Below the pieces are notes generated by a model that did no database searches, was not told where the DNA came from, and worked only from the letters and a program-made list of their open reading frames with translations. The position numbers and the translations under genes are program-made. Positions 1 to 8,342 of a stretch of 64,000 bases of DNA are shown here, one piece after another. The stretch comes from Roseovarius sp. (GTDB taxonomy: Bacteria; Pseudomonadota; Alphaproteobacteria; Rhodobacterales; Rhodobacteraceae), in the NCBI RefSeq assembly GCF_030373445.1, contig NZ_JAUCYU010000004.1:307477-371476 (forward strand). The letters run 5' to 3'. Each line of letters begins with the position of its first letter. Positions within the stretch are counted from its first letter, which is position 1.

Positions 1-121
1 TCCTGTTGCGGAACTGGCTTGCAGATACGCTGGACTGACGAGACAAGCAGGGCGTGGCGGGGGGCGGAAAATGTGCTAACACACGCCGGGGCAGGGCTGA
101 CGGACGCAACGAGGAACAGGC

Positions 122-589
122 ATGAAATTCGGAACCAGGGAAGACATAGAGGCACCGATCGAGTTCGTTTTCGAGCAGATGACGGATTTCAAGGCGATCG
201 AGCGCGCGGCGATGCGACGCGGGGCCGAAGTGCAGCGGGTCGACAAGCTGACCCAAAAGGGCACGGGCATGATGTGGGACGCCGCGTTCGAGCTGCGGGG
301 CAAGACTCGCGAGATCAAGCTGGAGCTGACCGAGTACGATCCGCCGAACGGGCTGGTGATGGCGTCGCGCTCGGCCGGTCTGGGAGGCAAGATGACGGCG
401 GAGCTGGTGGCCCTGTCGCGCACCCGAACGCGGGTGACGATGGACGTGGAGCTTGAACCGAAGAACCTGACCGCCAAGCTGCTGGTGCAGTCGCTTAAGC
501 TGGCGAAGAAAAGCCTGATGAACCGGCTGAATGAACGGATGGCTGCCTATTCGAAAGAAATCGAGCGGCGGTACAAGCAGACCGCGTGA
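122..589 (+). CDS. SRPBCC family protein
   Basis: A 155-residue cytosolic protein with the pattern of the SRPBCC (START/polyketide-cyclase-like) fold. It opens with a beta strand and a 'DIEAPIEFVFEQMTDF' segment typical of the family's first helix, continues with beta strands around a hydrophobic pocket, and ends in a long basic helix (roughly residues 125-155). The start ATG follows GAGGAACA. No catalytic residues can be assigned; members of this fold bind hydrophobic ligands, so the ligand is unknown. The next gene, a PHP phosphoesterase, lies 58 bases downstream in the same direction and may be co-transcribed. Family assignment is fairly secure, function is not. Confidence 0.75.
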   Translation: MKFGTREDIEAPIEFVFEQMTDFKAIERAAMRRGAEVQRVDKLTQKGTGMMWDAAFELRGKTREIKLELTEYDPPNGLVMASRSAGLGGKMTAELVALSRTRTRVTMDVELEPKNLTAKLLVQSLKLAKKSLMNRLNERMAAYSKEIERRYKQTA

Positions 590-647
590 ACGGTCGGAAA
601 ACGGTTACAAGGGAATTGTAGGCCAAGGACGACAAGGGAGGCCGGCC

Positions 648-1568
648 ATGCAGACAGCCTTTACCGCGCCGGGGCGGTTCTTTCGCGGTAACCTGCACAC
701 CCATTCGACCCTGTCCGACGGACGGCTGGCGCCGGAAGAGGTGTGCCGCCGCTACCGGGCGGAAGGGTATGATTTCATCGCGCTGACCGACCATTTCATC
801 GGGCTTTATGGTTATCCGGTCGCAGATACCGTGCCATTCCGGGGCGAGGGGTTCACCACGATCCTTGGCGCCGAGCTGCATTCAGGGGCGATGCGGAACG
901 GGGAGATCTGGCATATTCTCGCGGTCGGACTGCCCGCGGATTTCGCGGAGGCCAACGCGCCGCATTTCGGCCCCGTCGAAGGGCAGGAGAGCGGGCCGGC
1001 GCTTGCGGCGCGGGCAAGGGAGGCCGGAGCGTTCGTCACGGTGGCGCATCCGCAATGGAGTGGTATGCATTTCGAGGACGCGATGTCGATCGAGGCGGCG
1101 CACGCGGTGGAGATCTACAACCACGGCTGTGCGGTCGAGGCCGGCCGGGGCGACGGCTGGCACATGGCCGACCTGATGCTGTCGGCGGGCCGGCGGCTGA
1201 CCGCGATTGCAACGGATGACGCGCATTTCGCGTCTCCGGATGCGTTCGGCGGCTGGGTGATGGTGAAGGCAGAGGAGAACGCGCCGGAGCCGTTGCTGGC
1301 GGCGCTGAAGGCGGGACATTTCTATGCCACGCAGGGCCCGGAACTGCGCGATGTGCGTATCGAGGGCAAGGACGTCGTGGTGGAATGTTCGGCCGTGGAA
1401 CGTGTGGTCGTCCAGGGCCATGGCAGCGCGGCGCTTTGCGAGACCGGGAGGTCGCTGACCGGGGCGCGGATCAAGCTGGCGAAGTTTTCCGGTGGCGACT
1501 GGGTGCGGGTTACCGTGCTGGACGCCGCGGGGCGCGCGGCCTGGTCGAACCCGGTATGGAAGGACTGA
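648..1568 (+). CDS. PHP-domain metal-dependent phosphoesterase
   Basis: A 306-residue protein with an N-terminal PHP domain. The first metal-binding motif is NLHTHSTLSDG near residue 15, followed by 'DFIALTDHF' and a later 'IATDDAHF', which supply the His and Asp ligands of the usual trinuclear metal centre. PHP proteins of this stand-alone type hydrolyse phosphoesters; the substrate here cannot be read from sequence. I chose the ATG at 648 because AAGGGAG sits just upstream and the PHP motif starts shortly after; the frame stays open further upstream without family similarity. The gene converges on the repeat-protein gene, with a perfect hairpin between them. Confidence 0.82.
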   Translation: MQTAFTAPGRFFRGNLHTHSTLSDGRLAPEEVCRRYRAEGYDFIALTDHFIGLYGYPVADTVPFRGEGFTTILGAELHSGAMRNGEIWHILAVGLPADFAEANAPHFGPVEGQESGPALAARAREAGAFVTVAHPQWSGMHFEDAMSIEAAHAVEIYNHGCAVEAGRGDGWHMADLMLSAGRRLTAIATDDAHFASPDAFGGWVMVKAEENAPEPLLAALKAGHFYATQGPELRDVRIEGKDVVVECSAVERVVVQGHGSAALCETGRSLTGARIKLAKFSGGDWVRVTVLDAAGRAAWSNPVWKD

Positions 1569-1582
1569 CGGGGCAGAATTGC

Positions 1583-1606
1583 GGCCCCGGCCGCTGGGCC
1601 GGGGCC
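1583..1606. terminator. Hairpin between convergent genes
   Basis: GGCCCCGGCC (1583-1592) and GGCCGGGGCC (1597-1606) form a perfect 10-bp stem with a 4-base loop between the PHP gene and the convergent repeat-protein gene. No T-run follows on either strand, so it is a terminator-like hairpin rather than a classic intrinsic terminator. Confidence 0.5.
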
Positions 1607-1622
1607 GGACAGGCCTGAAGCC

Positions 1623-2372
1623 TTACGCGATGCCGGGCTTACGCTCTTCGTCGCTGAGTTCGGCGATGTCGATCTGACGCTCACGCTCGCTGAGTTCGGC
1701 GATGTCGGTTTGGCGTTCCCGCTCGCTGAGTTCGGCGATATCGGTTTGACGCTCGCGCTCGCTAAGCTCGGCGATGTCGGTCTGACGTTCCCGCTCGCTG
1801 AGTTCGGCGATATCGGTTTGACGTTCGCGTTCGCTGAGTTCGGCGATATCGGTTTGGCGTTCCCGCTCGCTCAGTTCAGCGATGTCAGTTTGGCGTTCCC
1901 GCTCGCTGAGTTCAGCGATGTCGGTCTGACGTTCCCGCTCGCTCAGTTCAGCGATGTCGGTCTGACGTTCCCGCTCGCTCAGTTCGGCGATGTCGGTTTG
2001 ACGTTCCCGCTCGCTGAGTTCGGCGATGTCGGTCTGACGTTCCCGCTCGCTCAGTTCGGCGATATCGGTTTGACGTTCCCGCTCGCTGAGTTCGGCGATG
2101 TCGGTTTGACGCTCCCGCTCGCTCAGTTCAGCGATGTCGGTTTGACGTTCCCGCTCGCTGAGTTCGGCGATATCGGTCTGACGCTCGCGCTCGCTAAGCT
2201 CGGCGATGTCGGTCTGGCGCTCACGGTCACTCAGTTCGACCAGATCGAGGTATTCCGTCTGGGCGGTTTTCAGAACGAGGCTGTGCAGCGGGGCCGGCCC
2301 CGTCGCGGAATAGGCGGCAAGAGCGGGCAGTGCGGCAGCGGTCGCGATGGCGATCAATTTGAAGCTTTTCAT
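1623..2372 (-). CDS. Secreted protein of 17 tandem 12-residue repeats
   Basis: A 249-residue protein not assigned to any family. Residues 1-22 form a signal peptide (MKSF start, hydrophobic alanine/leucine core, 'AAYSA' cleavage region). Residues 23-45 are unique, and residues 46-249 are exactly 17 consecutive 12-residue units. Fourteen units are identical (ELSERERQTDIA), the first and sixteenth carry one change, and the last is degenerate and ends the protein. Each unit has four acidic and two basic side chains, with Leu, Ile and Ala as the only hydrophobic positions, so an elongated helical rod is plausible but unproven. There is no cysteine, anchor or sorting motif. The ATG at 2372 follows a strong AAAGGAGG. 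Differences between the DNA copies fall at synonymous positions, pointing to selection on the protein. Confidence 0.85.
   Translation of the reverse strand: MKSFKLIAIATAAALPALAAYSATGPAPLHSLVLKTAQTEYLDLVELSDRERQTDIAELSERERQTDIAELSERERQTDIAELSERERQTDIAELSERERQTDIAELSERERQTDIAELSERERQTDIAELSERERQTDIAELSERERQTDIAELSERERQTDIAELSERERQTDIAELSERERQTDIAELSERERQTDIAELSERERQTDIAELSERERQTDIAELSERERQIDIAELSDEERKPGIA
1626..2237 (-). repeat. 17 x 36-bp in-frame tandem repeat
   Basis: The coding repeat array of the preceding gene: 612 bases made of 17 units of 36 bp with no spacers. Units differ at third codon positions (for example GCC/GCT, GAA/GAG, CTC/CTG/CTT) while the encoded unit stays the same, so the array is older than a recent slippage expansion or is being purged of amino-acid changes. 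Confidence 0.95.
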
Positions 2373-2692
2373 GGCGTCCTCCTTTGAGGTGTGTTGGTTT
2401 CCATTCACTCAGCGGCGGACTGTTCCGTCGTTGCGTGGCCATCAAGTAGGGTGCGCATTCAAGTTGTGAAACGCCGATGCCGCACCAGTGACTGTGCACT
2501 CATGCAGAGACAAATCGACGTGAGGTGGCTTGCAAGACGGGTGCGTCGCCCTGCCGCATGAGACAACTCAACCGACTGAAAAGGGGTGTTTTTTCTACGT
2601 AATTGCAAAAAGTGAACAATTGCGACGGAATTCCGGCGCGGGAAGGGAAACTAATCCGGAGAATTTACGTAGGCCGGAACGCCGTCACCGGG
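2373..2692. other. Intergenic region upstream of the repeat gene
   Basis: This 320-base stretch lies between the 5' end of the repeat-protein gene and the 3' end of pheA (both on the minus strand). The first bases (about 2373-2390) hold the repeat gene's ribosome binding site. The remainder is locally more AT-rich, around 2580-2670, than the flanking genes. I see no convincing ORF, RNA gene or hairpin; the promoter of the repeat gene should lie here. Confidence 0.5.
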
Positions 2693-3526
2693 TCAGTGCC
2701 GCTTGGGATCGGCAGGGTAGACGCCCAGCATTGTGATCTCGGAGGTGAAATAATCGAGCTCTTCGAGCGCGCGTTGCACCGCCGGGTCCTCCGGATGGCC
2801 CTCGATATCGGCGTAGAACTGGGTGGCGAAGAACGTGCCGCCCAGCATGTAGCTCTCCAGCTTGGTCATGTTCACGCCGTTGGTGGCGAAACCGCCCATC
2901 GCCTTGTAGAGCGCTGCGGGGATATTGCGGACCTGGAAGACGAAGGTGGTCATCATCCCGTCTTCGCCCCGACGGGTCCAGTCGGGCTCTTTTGCCATGA
3001 CAAGGAAGCGGGTGGTGTTGTTGCCCTCGTCCTCGATGTCGCGGGCCAATACATCGAGACCGTAGATCTCGCCGGCAAGCTCGCTTGCCAGGGCGGCGAC
3101 CTGGGGCTGGCCATCTTCCGCGACCTGCCGGGCCGATCCGGCTGTATCGGCGCCGGTGACGCGGTGGATGTTGTTGTCACCCAGGAAGCCGCGGCACTGG
3201 CCGAGCAGCATGGTGTGGCTCATGGCGTGGGTGATTTCCGACAGCGGCGTGCCGGGGATGGCGAGCAGATTGATCCGGACACGCACGAAGGCCTCGGCGA
3301 CGATGAAAAGGCCGGATTCGGGAAGCAGGTGGTGGATGTCTGCCACGCGCCCGAAAGTGGAGTTCTCGACCGGCAGCATGGCGAGGTCGGCCTCGCCCGT
3401 GCGGACCGCCTCGATGGCGTCCTCGAAGGTGCGGCAGGGCATGGCCTCCATCTCGGGGTAAGTCTCGTGGCAGGCCTGGTGCGAATAGGCACCCGGCTCG
3501 CCCTGAAAGGCAATGCGTCTGGTCAT
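2693..3526 (-). CDS. pheA: Prephenate dehydratase
   Basis: Converts prephenate to phenylpyruvate in phenylalanine synthesis. The 277-residue protein is the monofunctional form without a chorismate mutase domain. The catalytic domain runs from 'RIAFQGEPGAYSHQA' through 'LPVENSTFGRV' to the diagnostic 'NNTTRFLVM' (the TRF motif carrying the catalytic Thr). A C-terminal ACT domain (about residues 195-270, 'TTFVFQVRNIPAALYKAM') is the usual phenylalanine-feedback module; its ESRP motif appears as ESYM. The frame stays open far upstream, but only because it runs antisense to the repetitive linker of the divergent cytochrome gene; the MTRRIAF start at 3526 matches the family. The cytochrome gene starts 129 bases away on the other strand. 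Confidence 0.93.
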   Translation of the reverse strand: MTRRIAFQGEPGAYSHQACHETYPEMEAMPCRTFEDAIEAVRTGEADLAMLPVENSTFGRVADIHHLLPESGLFIVAEAFVRVRINLLAIPGTPLSEITHAMSHTMLLGQCRGFLGDNNIHRVTGADTAGSARQVAEDGQPQVAALASELAGEIYGLDVLARDIEDEGNNTTRFLVMAKEPDWTRRGEDGMMTTFVFQVRNIPAALYKAMGGFATNGVNMTKLESYMLGGTFFATQFYADIEGHPEDPAVQRALEELDYFTSEITMLGVYPADPKRH

Positions 3527-3655
3527 TTCTTGTCCGTTTCTGTCCCTCACCGCGACCTGAGGCAGGTGCGGTCGTTTGGTCGCGCAAACTACACCTTGCG
3601 CCTTCGTAGTGGAAGCGGATAGATACCGCCCGAGAGATAAATGGGATCGAGGCAC

Positions 3656-4972
3656 ATGTTCGATACGATGACATTCACCAAGATCGTCGGCGGTCTCTGC
3701 GGCGCGCTGCTGATTTTCCTTCTGGGCAAATGGGCCGCGGAACTGATCTATCACGGCCCCGGCGGGCATGGTGAGGATCATGCGCAGGGCTACGTGATCG
3801 ACACCGGAAGCGAGGGGAGCGAAGGCGGCTCGGAGGGCGAGTCCGGCCCGAGTTTCGCGGAGCTTTTCGTGTCGGCCGATACCGGCAAGGGCGAGCGCGT
3901 CTTCAACAAGTGCAAGGCCTGCCACAACCTCGAAGAAGGCGCCAACGGGACGGGCCCCTACCTGCACGGCGTGGTCGGCCGCGACGTGGGCACGGCCGAC
4001 GGGTTTTCCTATTCCGGAAGCCTTGTCGCGGTGGCCGATGTGTGGACGCCGGAGAACCTGAACGAATTCCTTGAAAGCCCCTCCGGTTACGCGCCGGGCA
4101 CGACGATGGGCTTCTCGGGCCTGGGCAGCATCGAGGACCGGGCCAACCTGATCGCCTTCCTCGACCAGACCGATGGTGACACTTACGAGATGGAAGTGCC
4201 CGAGGAAGAAGCGTCGGACGAAGGTACCGAAGAGGCCTCTGCCGAGGGTGAAGAGGGTGCATCGGACGAGGGTGAAGCCGCCGAGGAAGGCGCTTCTGAC
4301 GAGGGCGCCGCCGAGGGTGAAGCCGCCGAGGAAGGCGCTTCGGACGAGGGCGCTGCCGAGAGTGAAGCCGCCGAGGAAGGCGCTTCTGACGAGGGCGCTG
4401 CCGAGGGTGAAGCCGTCGAGGAAAGTGCTTCGGACGAGGGTGCTGCCGAGGGTGAAGCCGCCGAGGAAGGTGCTTCGGACGAGGGTGCTACCCAGGGTGA
4501 AGCCGCCGAAGAGGAGGCTACTGCCGAGGGTGAAGCTACCGAAGAAGGCGCCGCGGACGAGGGTGCTGCCGAGGAAGAGCCCGCCGAAGAAGGCGCGTCG
4601 GACGAGGCCGCCGAGGAAGAAGAAGCTTCGGCCGAAGGCGACGGTTTCGCGGCGATGGTCGCATCGGCTGATCCCGCCGATGGCGAGAAGGTCTTCCGCA
4701 AGTGCAAGGCCTGTCACGTGGTCGAAAGCGAGCAGAACCGTGTCGGGCCCCACCTTGTTGGGCTCGTGGGCCGCGATGTCGCCAGCGTCGAGGGGTTCCG
4801 CTACTCCGAGGCCCTGCAGGAGCTCGGCGGGCAGTGGACAGAGGACCGGCTGAACGAGTGGCTGGAAGATTCCAAGGGAATGGCGCCGGGCAACAAGATG
4901 GCCTTTGCCGGTCTCAAGGACGAGGAAGACCGCGCCGCCGTGGTCGCCTATATCGAGAGCCAGGCGAACTGA
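3656..4972 (+). CDS. cycM: Membrane-anchored diheme cytochrome c (c552-like) with acidic repeat linker
   Basis: A 438-residue cytochrome. Residues 8-31 form an uncleaved N-terminal membrane anchor like that of CycM/c552, which carries electrons from the bc1 complex to terminal oxidases. The first class I cytochrome c domain has CKACH at Cys86/Cys89/His90 and a likely axial Met151. The second has CKACH at Cys350/Cys353/His354 and likely axial Met415. The two domains resemble each other strongly and look like an internal duplication. Between them, about residues 182-330 are low-complexity Glu/Ala/Gly/Ser/Asp with roughly five 15-residue near-repeats. CycM proteins normally have one heme and no such linker. 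The ATG at 3656 (MFDTMTF) matches the family; an ATG five codons upstream is possible. Location: periplasmic face of the inner membrane. Confidence 0.88.
   Translation: MFDTMTFTKIVGGLCGALLIFLLGKWAAELIYHGPGGHGEDHAQGYVIDTGSEGSEGGSEGESGPSFAELFVSADTGKGERVFNKCKACHNLEEGANGTGPYLHGVVGRDVGTADGFSYSGSLVAVADVWTPENLNEFLESPSGYAPGTTMGFSGLGSIEDRANLIAFLDQTDGDTYEMEVPEEEASDEGTEEASAEGEEGASDEGEAAEEGASDEGAAEGEAAEEGASDEGAAESEAAEEGASDEGAAEGEAVEESASDEGAAEGEAAEEGASDEGATQGEAAEEEATAEGEATEEGAADEGAAEEEPAEEGASDEAAEEEEASAEGDGFAAMVASADPADGEKVFRKCKACHVVESEQNRVGPHLVGLVGRDVASVEGFRYSEALQELGGQWTEDRLNEWLEDSKGMAPGNKMAFAGLKDEEDRAAVVAYIESQAN
4199..4640 (+). repeat. Acidic linker repeats (45-bp units)
   Basis: The DNA coding for the acidic linker of the diheme cytochrome. 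About five copies of a 45-bp unit (encoding variants of EGEAAEEGASDEGAA) run between roughly 4260 and 4500, flanked by more degenerate acidic codons. Unlike the 36-bp array to the left, units here also differ at amino-acid level, so composition rather than exact sequence seems to be preserved. Confidence 0.8.
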
Positions 4973-4993
4973 ACCCGGCAGAAACACGCGTTG

Positions 4994-5026
4994 AAGGCCA
5001 CCGACCCGGACGGGACGGTGGCCTTT
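4994..5026 (+). terminator. Terminator after the diheme cytochrome gene
   Basis: AAGGCCACCG (4994-5003) pairs perfectly with CGGTGGCCTT (5016-5025) across a 12-base loop, followed by TTTCGCTT. It lies 22 bases after the cytochrome stop codon. Confidence 0.75.
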
Positions 5027-5149
5027 CGCTTGTCAGGCCCCATATTGGGGGAAAACAGACGTAACAGCGCTTGAATGTCCTCGGCGGCCTTGATTAGCCT
5101 TGCGGCAAAGAAAAGCGCCAGATCGCAGATCGGCAGGAGGTAGAAAGAG

Positions 5150-7090
5150 ATGATCCGATACAACAGCCGGGCCCGCGCTGCGCGCTTTGCCCCCCGCGCG
5201 ATGGTGGCGGCCTTGACAGGGCTTTGCATCGCGGCGCTGCTGGCGCAGACGGCGCTGGCACAGGAGAGCGGCGACGAGACGATCATCAAGAGTCACGGCT
5301 ACTCGTTCTTCGGCGACCTGTCCTACCCCGAGGACTACGAGCATTTCGATTACGTGAACCCGGATGCGCCCAAGGGCGGAGAGATTTCCCTGGCGCTGTC
5401 GGGCAGTTTCGATTCGATGAACCCCTACACGCGGAAGGGCAAGGCCGCGGCTCTGTCGACGGTGATGTATGAAAGCCTGCTGGGGCAGGTTCTGGCCGGC
5501 AGCGGGGCGTTGCCGGCGGATGATTACGACGAGATGTACGGGCTGCTGGCGCACACGATCGAGTACCCCGAGGACAAGTCGTGGGTCATCTTCCACATGC
5601 GCCCCGAGGCGGAGTTTTCCGACGGTACGCCGGTCACCGCGCATGACGTGCTCTTCAGCCATAACCTGTTGCTGGACGAGGGGCTGAAATCCTATGCCGA
5701 GGCGGTGCGCAAGCGCATTCCCAAGGCCGAGGTGATCGACGATCACACGATCAAGTTCTACTTTGCCGACGGCATTTCGCGCCGGTCGCTGATCGACCAG
5801 GTGGGCAGCGTGCCGGTTTGGTCGAAGAAGTGGTTCGAGGAGAGCGGCGCGAAGCTGGACGAAAGCCGTCTGGAGACGTCGCCGGGCTCGGGGCCCTACG
5901 TGATCGAGGATATCGACGTGAACCGCCGGGTGATCCTCAAGCGTAACCCGGATTATTGGGGCTGGGACCTGCCGATCAACAAGGGGCGGCACAATTTCGA
6001 TACCATCCGGCTGGAGTATTTCGCCGACAGCACCGCCGCCTTCGAGGCGTTCAAGGCGGGCGAGGTGACGTACCGGACAGAGGCAGACCCGAAGAAATGG
6101 GCCAGTGGCTATGACTTCCCGGCGCTGAACCGTGGCGACGTGGTGCGCGAGGAGCTGCCCGATGGCATGCCGCCAAACATGAGCGGGATCGTCTTCAACC
6201 TCGGGTCGGAGCCCCTGAAGGACAAGCGGGTTCGCGAGGCGGTGGCGCTGGCGCTGAATTTCGAATGGACCAACAAGTCGCTGCTTTACGGCCTTTACGA
6301 GCAGCAGCGGTCGTATTCCGACGGCACGCGACTGGAAGCCAAGGGCCTGCCCGAGGGCGAGGAACTGGAGTTCCTGAAGTCGCTGGGCGACGTGGTGCCC
6401 GAAGAGATCTTTACCGAGGAGCCGTGGGTGCCGCATGAATCCGATCCCGACCGGCTGAGCTCGCGCAAGAACCTGCGGCAGGCATTGAAGCTGTTCGAAG
6501 AGGCGGGCTGGACCGTGGGCGAGGGCGGCCGACTGCGCAATGCCGAGGGCGAGACCATGCGGCTCGATTTCCTCTTCAACGCGTCGGACGAGGCGACCAG
6601 CCGGGCGATCGCCGAGAACTTCATCGTGAACCTAAAGGCGATGGGCGTGGATGCGCGGTTCGAGTCGGTCGATTCGTCGCAGTATTCCCTGCGAGAGCGG
6701 GATCGGGATTACGATCTTGTCTTCGATGGCTACCCGGCGCTGCTGGGCACCGGCACGGGGCTTGCGCAGCGGCTTGGGTCGGAAGCGGCCGAGTACAGCC
6801 TGTTCAACCCCGCCGGGCTGGCCAGCCCGCTGGTGGACCGGATCATCGAGGAATCGCTGATGACCGAAAGCCAGGAAGAGGAGGACGTGACGATCCGTGC
6901 TCTCGACCGGGCTCTGAGGCACGAGTTCATCGTGATCCCGGATGGCTACAAGCCCGATCACTGGGTTGCCTACTGGGACATGTACGAGCATCCAGAGGAA
7001 ATTCCGCCCTATGCGCTGGGCACGCTGGATTTCTGGTGGTTCAACGAGGAGAAGGCCCAGGAGCTGAAGGCGTCGGGGGCGCTGCAATGA
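5150..7090 (+). CDS. yejA: Peptide ABC transporter substrate-binding protein (YejA type)
   Basis: A 646-residue periplasmic solute-binding protein of family 5 (oligopeptide/microcin C type). Residues 1-38 form a signal peptide ending in 'AQTALAQ'. The mature protein starts with the YejA-typical 'HGYSFFGDLSYPEDYEHFDYVNPDAPKGG', followed by the family 5 signature region around 'MYESLL' and 'FSDGTPVTAHDV'. The start ATG has AGGAGG upstream. Permease, second permease, small membrane protein and dual ATPase genes follow on the same strand, giving a complete importer. Substrate is inferred to be peptides or peptide-like compounds from the Yej family; the sequence does not define it further. Confidence 0.9.
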   Translation: MIRYNSRARAARFAPRAMVAALTGLCIAALLAQTALAQESGDETIIKSHGYSFFGDLSYPEDYEHFDYVNPDAPKGGEISLALSGSFDSMNPYTRKGKAAALSTVMYESLLGQVLAGSGALPADDYDEMYGLLAHTIEYPEDKSWVIFHMRPEAEFSDGTPVTAHDVLFSHNLLLDEGLKSYAEAVRKRIPKAEVIDDHTIKFYFADGISRRSLIDQVGSVPVWSKKWFEESGAKLDESRLETSPGSGPYVIEDIDVNRRVILKRNPDYWGWDLPINKGRHNFDTIRLEYFADSTAAFEAFKAGEVTYRTEADPKKWASGYDFPALNRGDVVREELPDGMPPNMSGIVFNLGSEPLKDKRVREAVALALNFEWTNKSLLYGLYEQQRSYSDGTRLEAKGLPEGEELEFLKSLGDVVPEEIFTEEPWVPHESDPDRLSSRKNLRQALKLFEEAGWTVGEGGRLRNAEGETMRLDFLFNASDEATSRAIAENFIVNLKAMGVDARFESVDSSQYSLRERDRDYDLVFDGYPALLGTGTGLAQRLGSEAAEYSLFNPAGLASPLVDRIIEESLMTESQEEEDVTIRALDRALRHEFIVIPDGYKPDHWVAYWDMYEHPEEIPPYALGTLDFWWFNEEKAQELKASGALQ

Positions 7091-7141
7091 CCCCACGCCG
7101 TTTTGCGGCCATACTGACCCCGCGCCGGAGGGCGTGCTGAC

Positions 7142-8224
7142 GTGGGCGCCTATATTCTTCGCAGGATCCTGCTGATCATCCCGACGCTGTTCGGCATCAT
7201 GGTGATCAACTTCGTGCTGGTACAGTTCGTGCCCGGCGGGCCGGTCGAGCAGATCATCGCCGAGATGCAGGGCGAGGGCGACGTGTTCGGCGCCTTCGCC
7301 GGCGGGGGGGAGGACGCCACGCTGCAGCAGAGTCAGGGCGAGGGCTACATGGGGGCCCGGGGCCTTCCGCAGGAGTTCATCGACGAGCTGGAGGCGCAGT
7401 ACGGGCTGGACAAGCCGCCGCTGGAGCGGTTCGTCAACATGATGTGGAACTACATGCGGTTCGACTTCGGCGAGAGCTATTTCCGCTCGATCAGCGTGAC
7501 CGACCTTGTTCTCGAAAAGATGCCGGTGAGTATTTCGCTCGGGCTGTGGTCGACGCTCATCGCCTATCTGATCTCGATCCCGCTGGGTATCCGCAAGGCG
7601 GTGCGCGACGGGTCGAGCTTCGACAGCTGGACCAGTGGCGTGATCATCGCGGCCTACGCCATCCCCGGCTTCCTGTTCGCGGTTTTGCTGGTGGTTCTGT
7701 TCGCAGGCGGGAGCTATTGGCAGATATTCCCGCTAAGGGGGCTGACCTCGGACAATTTCGCCGACCTCAGCCTGTTCGGCAAGATCGTCGACTACCTGTG
7801 GCACATCACGCTGCCGGTGGTTGCGACGACCATCGCCTCCTTCGCGACGCTGACGCTGCTGACCAAGAATTCGTTCCTCGACGAGATCAAGAAACACTAC
7901 GTGATGACCGCACGGGCGAAGGGGCTTTCCGAGCGCAAGGTCCTGTATGGCCATGTCTTCCGCAACGCGATGCTGATCGTGATCGCGGGCTTCCCGGCGG
8001 TGTTCATCGGGGTGTTCTTCGGCAGCAGCCTCCTGATCGAGACGATCTTCTCGCTCGACGGGCTGGGGCGGCTGGGCTTCGAGGCGGCGCTGAGCCGGGA
8101 TTACCCGGTGATGTTCGGCACGCTGTTCCTGCTCGGGCTGATCGGGCTGCTGGTGAATATCGTGAGCGACTTGTGCTACGTGCTCGTCGACCCGCGGATC
8201 GATTTCGAGACGCGGGAGGGGTGA
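7142..8224 (+). CDS. yejB: Peptide ABC transporter permease (YejB type)
   Basis: A 360-residue inner-membrane permease of the DppB/OppB family. It has an N-terminal membrane segment (residues 5-25, '[28 protein letters not shown]'), a long periplasmic segment with the extra YejB-type insertion, then five further helices and the EAA loop region near '[22 protein letters not shown]' that contacts the ATPase. It begins with GTG at 7142, 51 bases after yejA. The next permease gene is separated by 118 bases that hold a dispersed repeat, in contrast to the tight overlaps further down the operon. Confidence 0.92.
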   Translation: MGAYILRRILLIIPTLFGIMVINFVLVQFVPGGPVEQIIAEMQGEGDVFGAFAGGGEDATLQQSQGEGYMGARGLPQEFIDELEAQYGLDKPPLERFVNMMWNYMRFDFGESYFRSISVTDLVLEKMPVSISLGLWSTLIAYLISIPLGIRKAVRDGSSFDSWTSGVIIAAYAIPGFLFAVLLVVLFAGGSYWQIFPLRGLTSDNFADLSLFGKIVDYLWHITLPVVATTIASFATLTLLTKNSFLDEIKKHYVMTARAKGLSERKVLYGHVFRNAMLIVIAGFPAVFIGVFFGSSLLIETIFSLDGLGRLGFEAALSRDYPVMFGTLFLLGLIGLLVNIVSDLCYVLVDPRIDFETREG

Positions 8225-8255
8225 TGCGGACGATTTGTTTTTCGCAGTGTGAAGA

Positions 8256-8325
8256 GTGGCGCTGCCCCACGTTTGATGCCTTGCAGGCATTCAACGCTCC
8301 CCGGGATACTTCCGACCAGAAGAAG
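8256..8325 (-). repeat. Dispersed intergenic hairpin element, copy 1
   Basis: Read on the minus strand, this begins CTTCTTCTGGTCGGAAGTAT, runs through CCCGGGG and continues into an inverted repeat (TTGATGCC.../...GGCATTCAA) and a GGGGCAGCGCC block. The same order is found at 40418-40498, with a different but again self-complementary stem. It sits between yejB and yejE inside an otherwise compact operon. Confidence 0.7.
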
Positions 8326-8342
8326 CCGTGGGGTTGCGCAGG

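Noticed and set aside
1626..2237. CRISPR-like array of 36-bp repeats
   Set aside because: The 36-bp units run head to tail with no spacers and translate in one frame of a secreted protein, so they are coding repeats.
1710..2387. Long plus-strand reading frame over the repeat gene
   Set aside because: It is the complement of the 36-bp coding repeats; a 36-bp period keeps several frames open. It has no good start, and the minus-strand frame has signal peptide and ribosome binding site.
4183..4707. Ser/Ala/Pro-rich minus-strand frame
   Set aside because: Low-complexity complement of the cytochrome linker, no ribosome binding site or promoter.
3527..4987. Minus-strand extension of pheA into a 764-residue protein
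   Set aside because: The upstream part is antisense to the acidic repeat linker of the cytochrome gene, where the complement stays open by composition. The true PheA start is at 3526.
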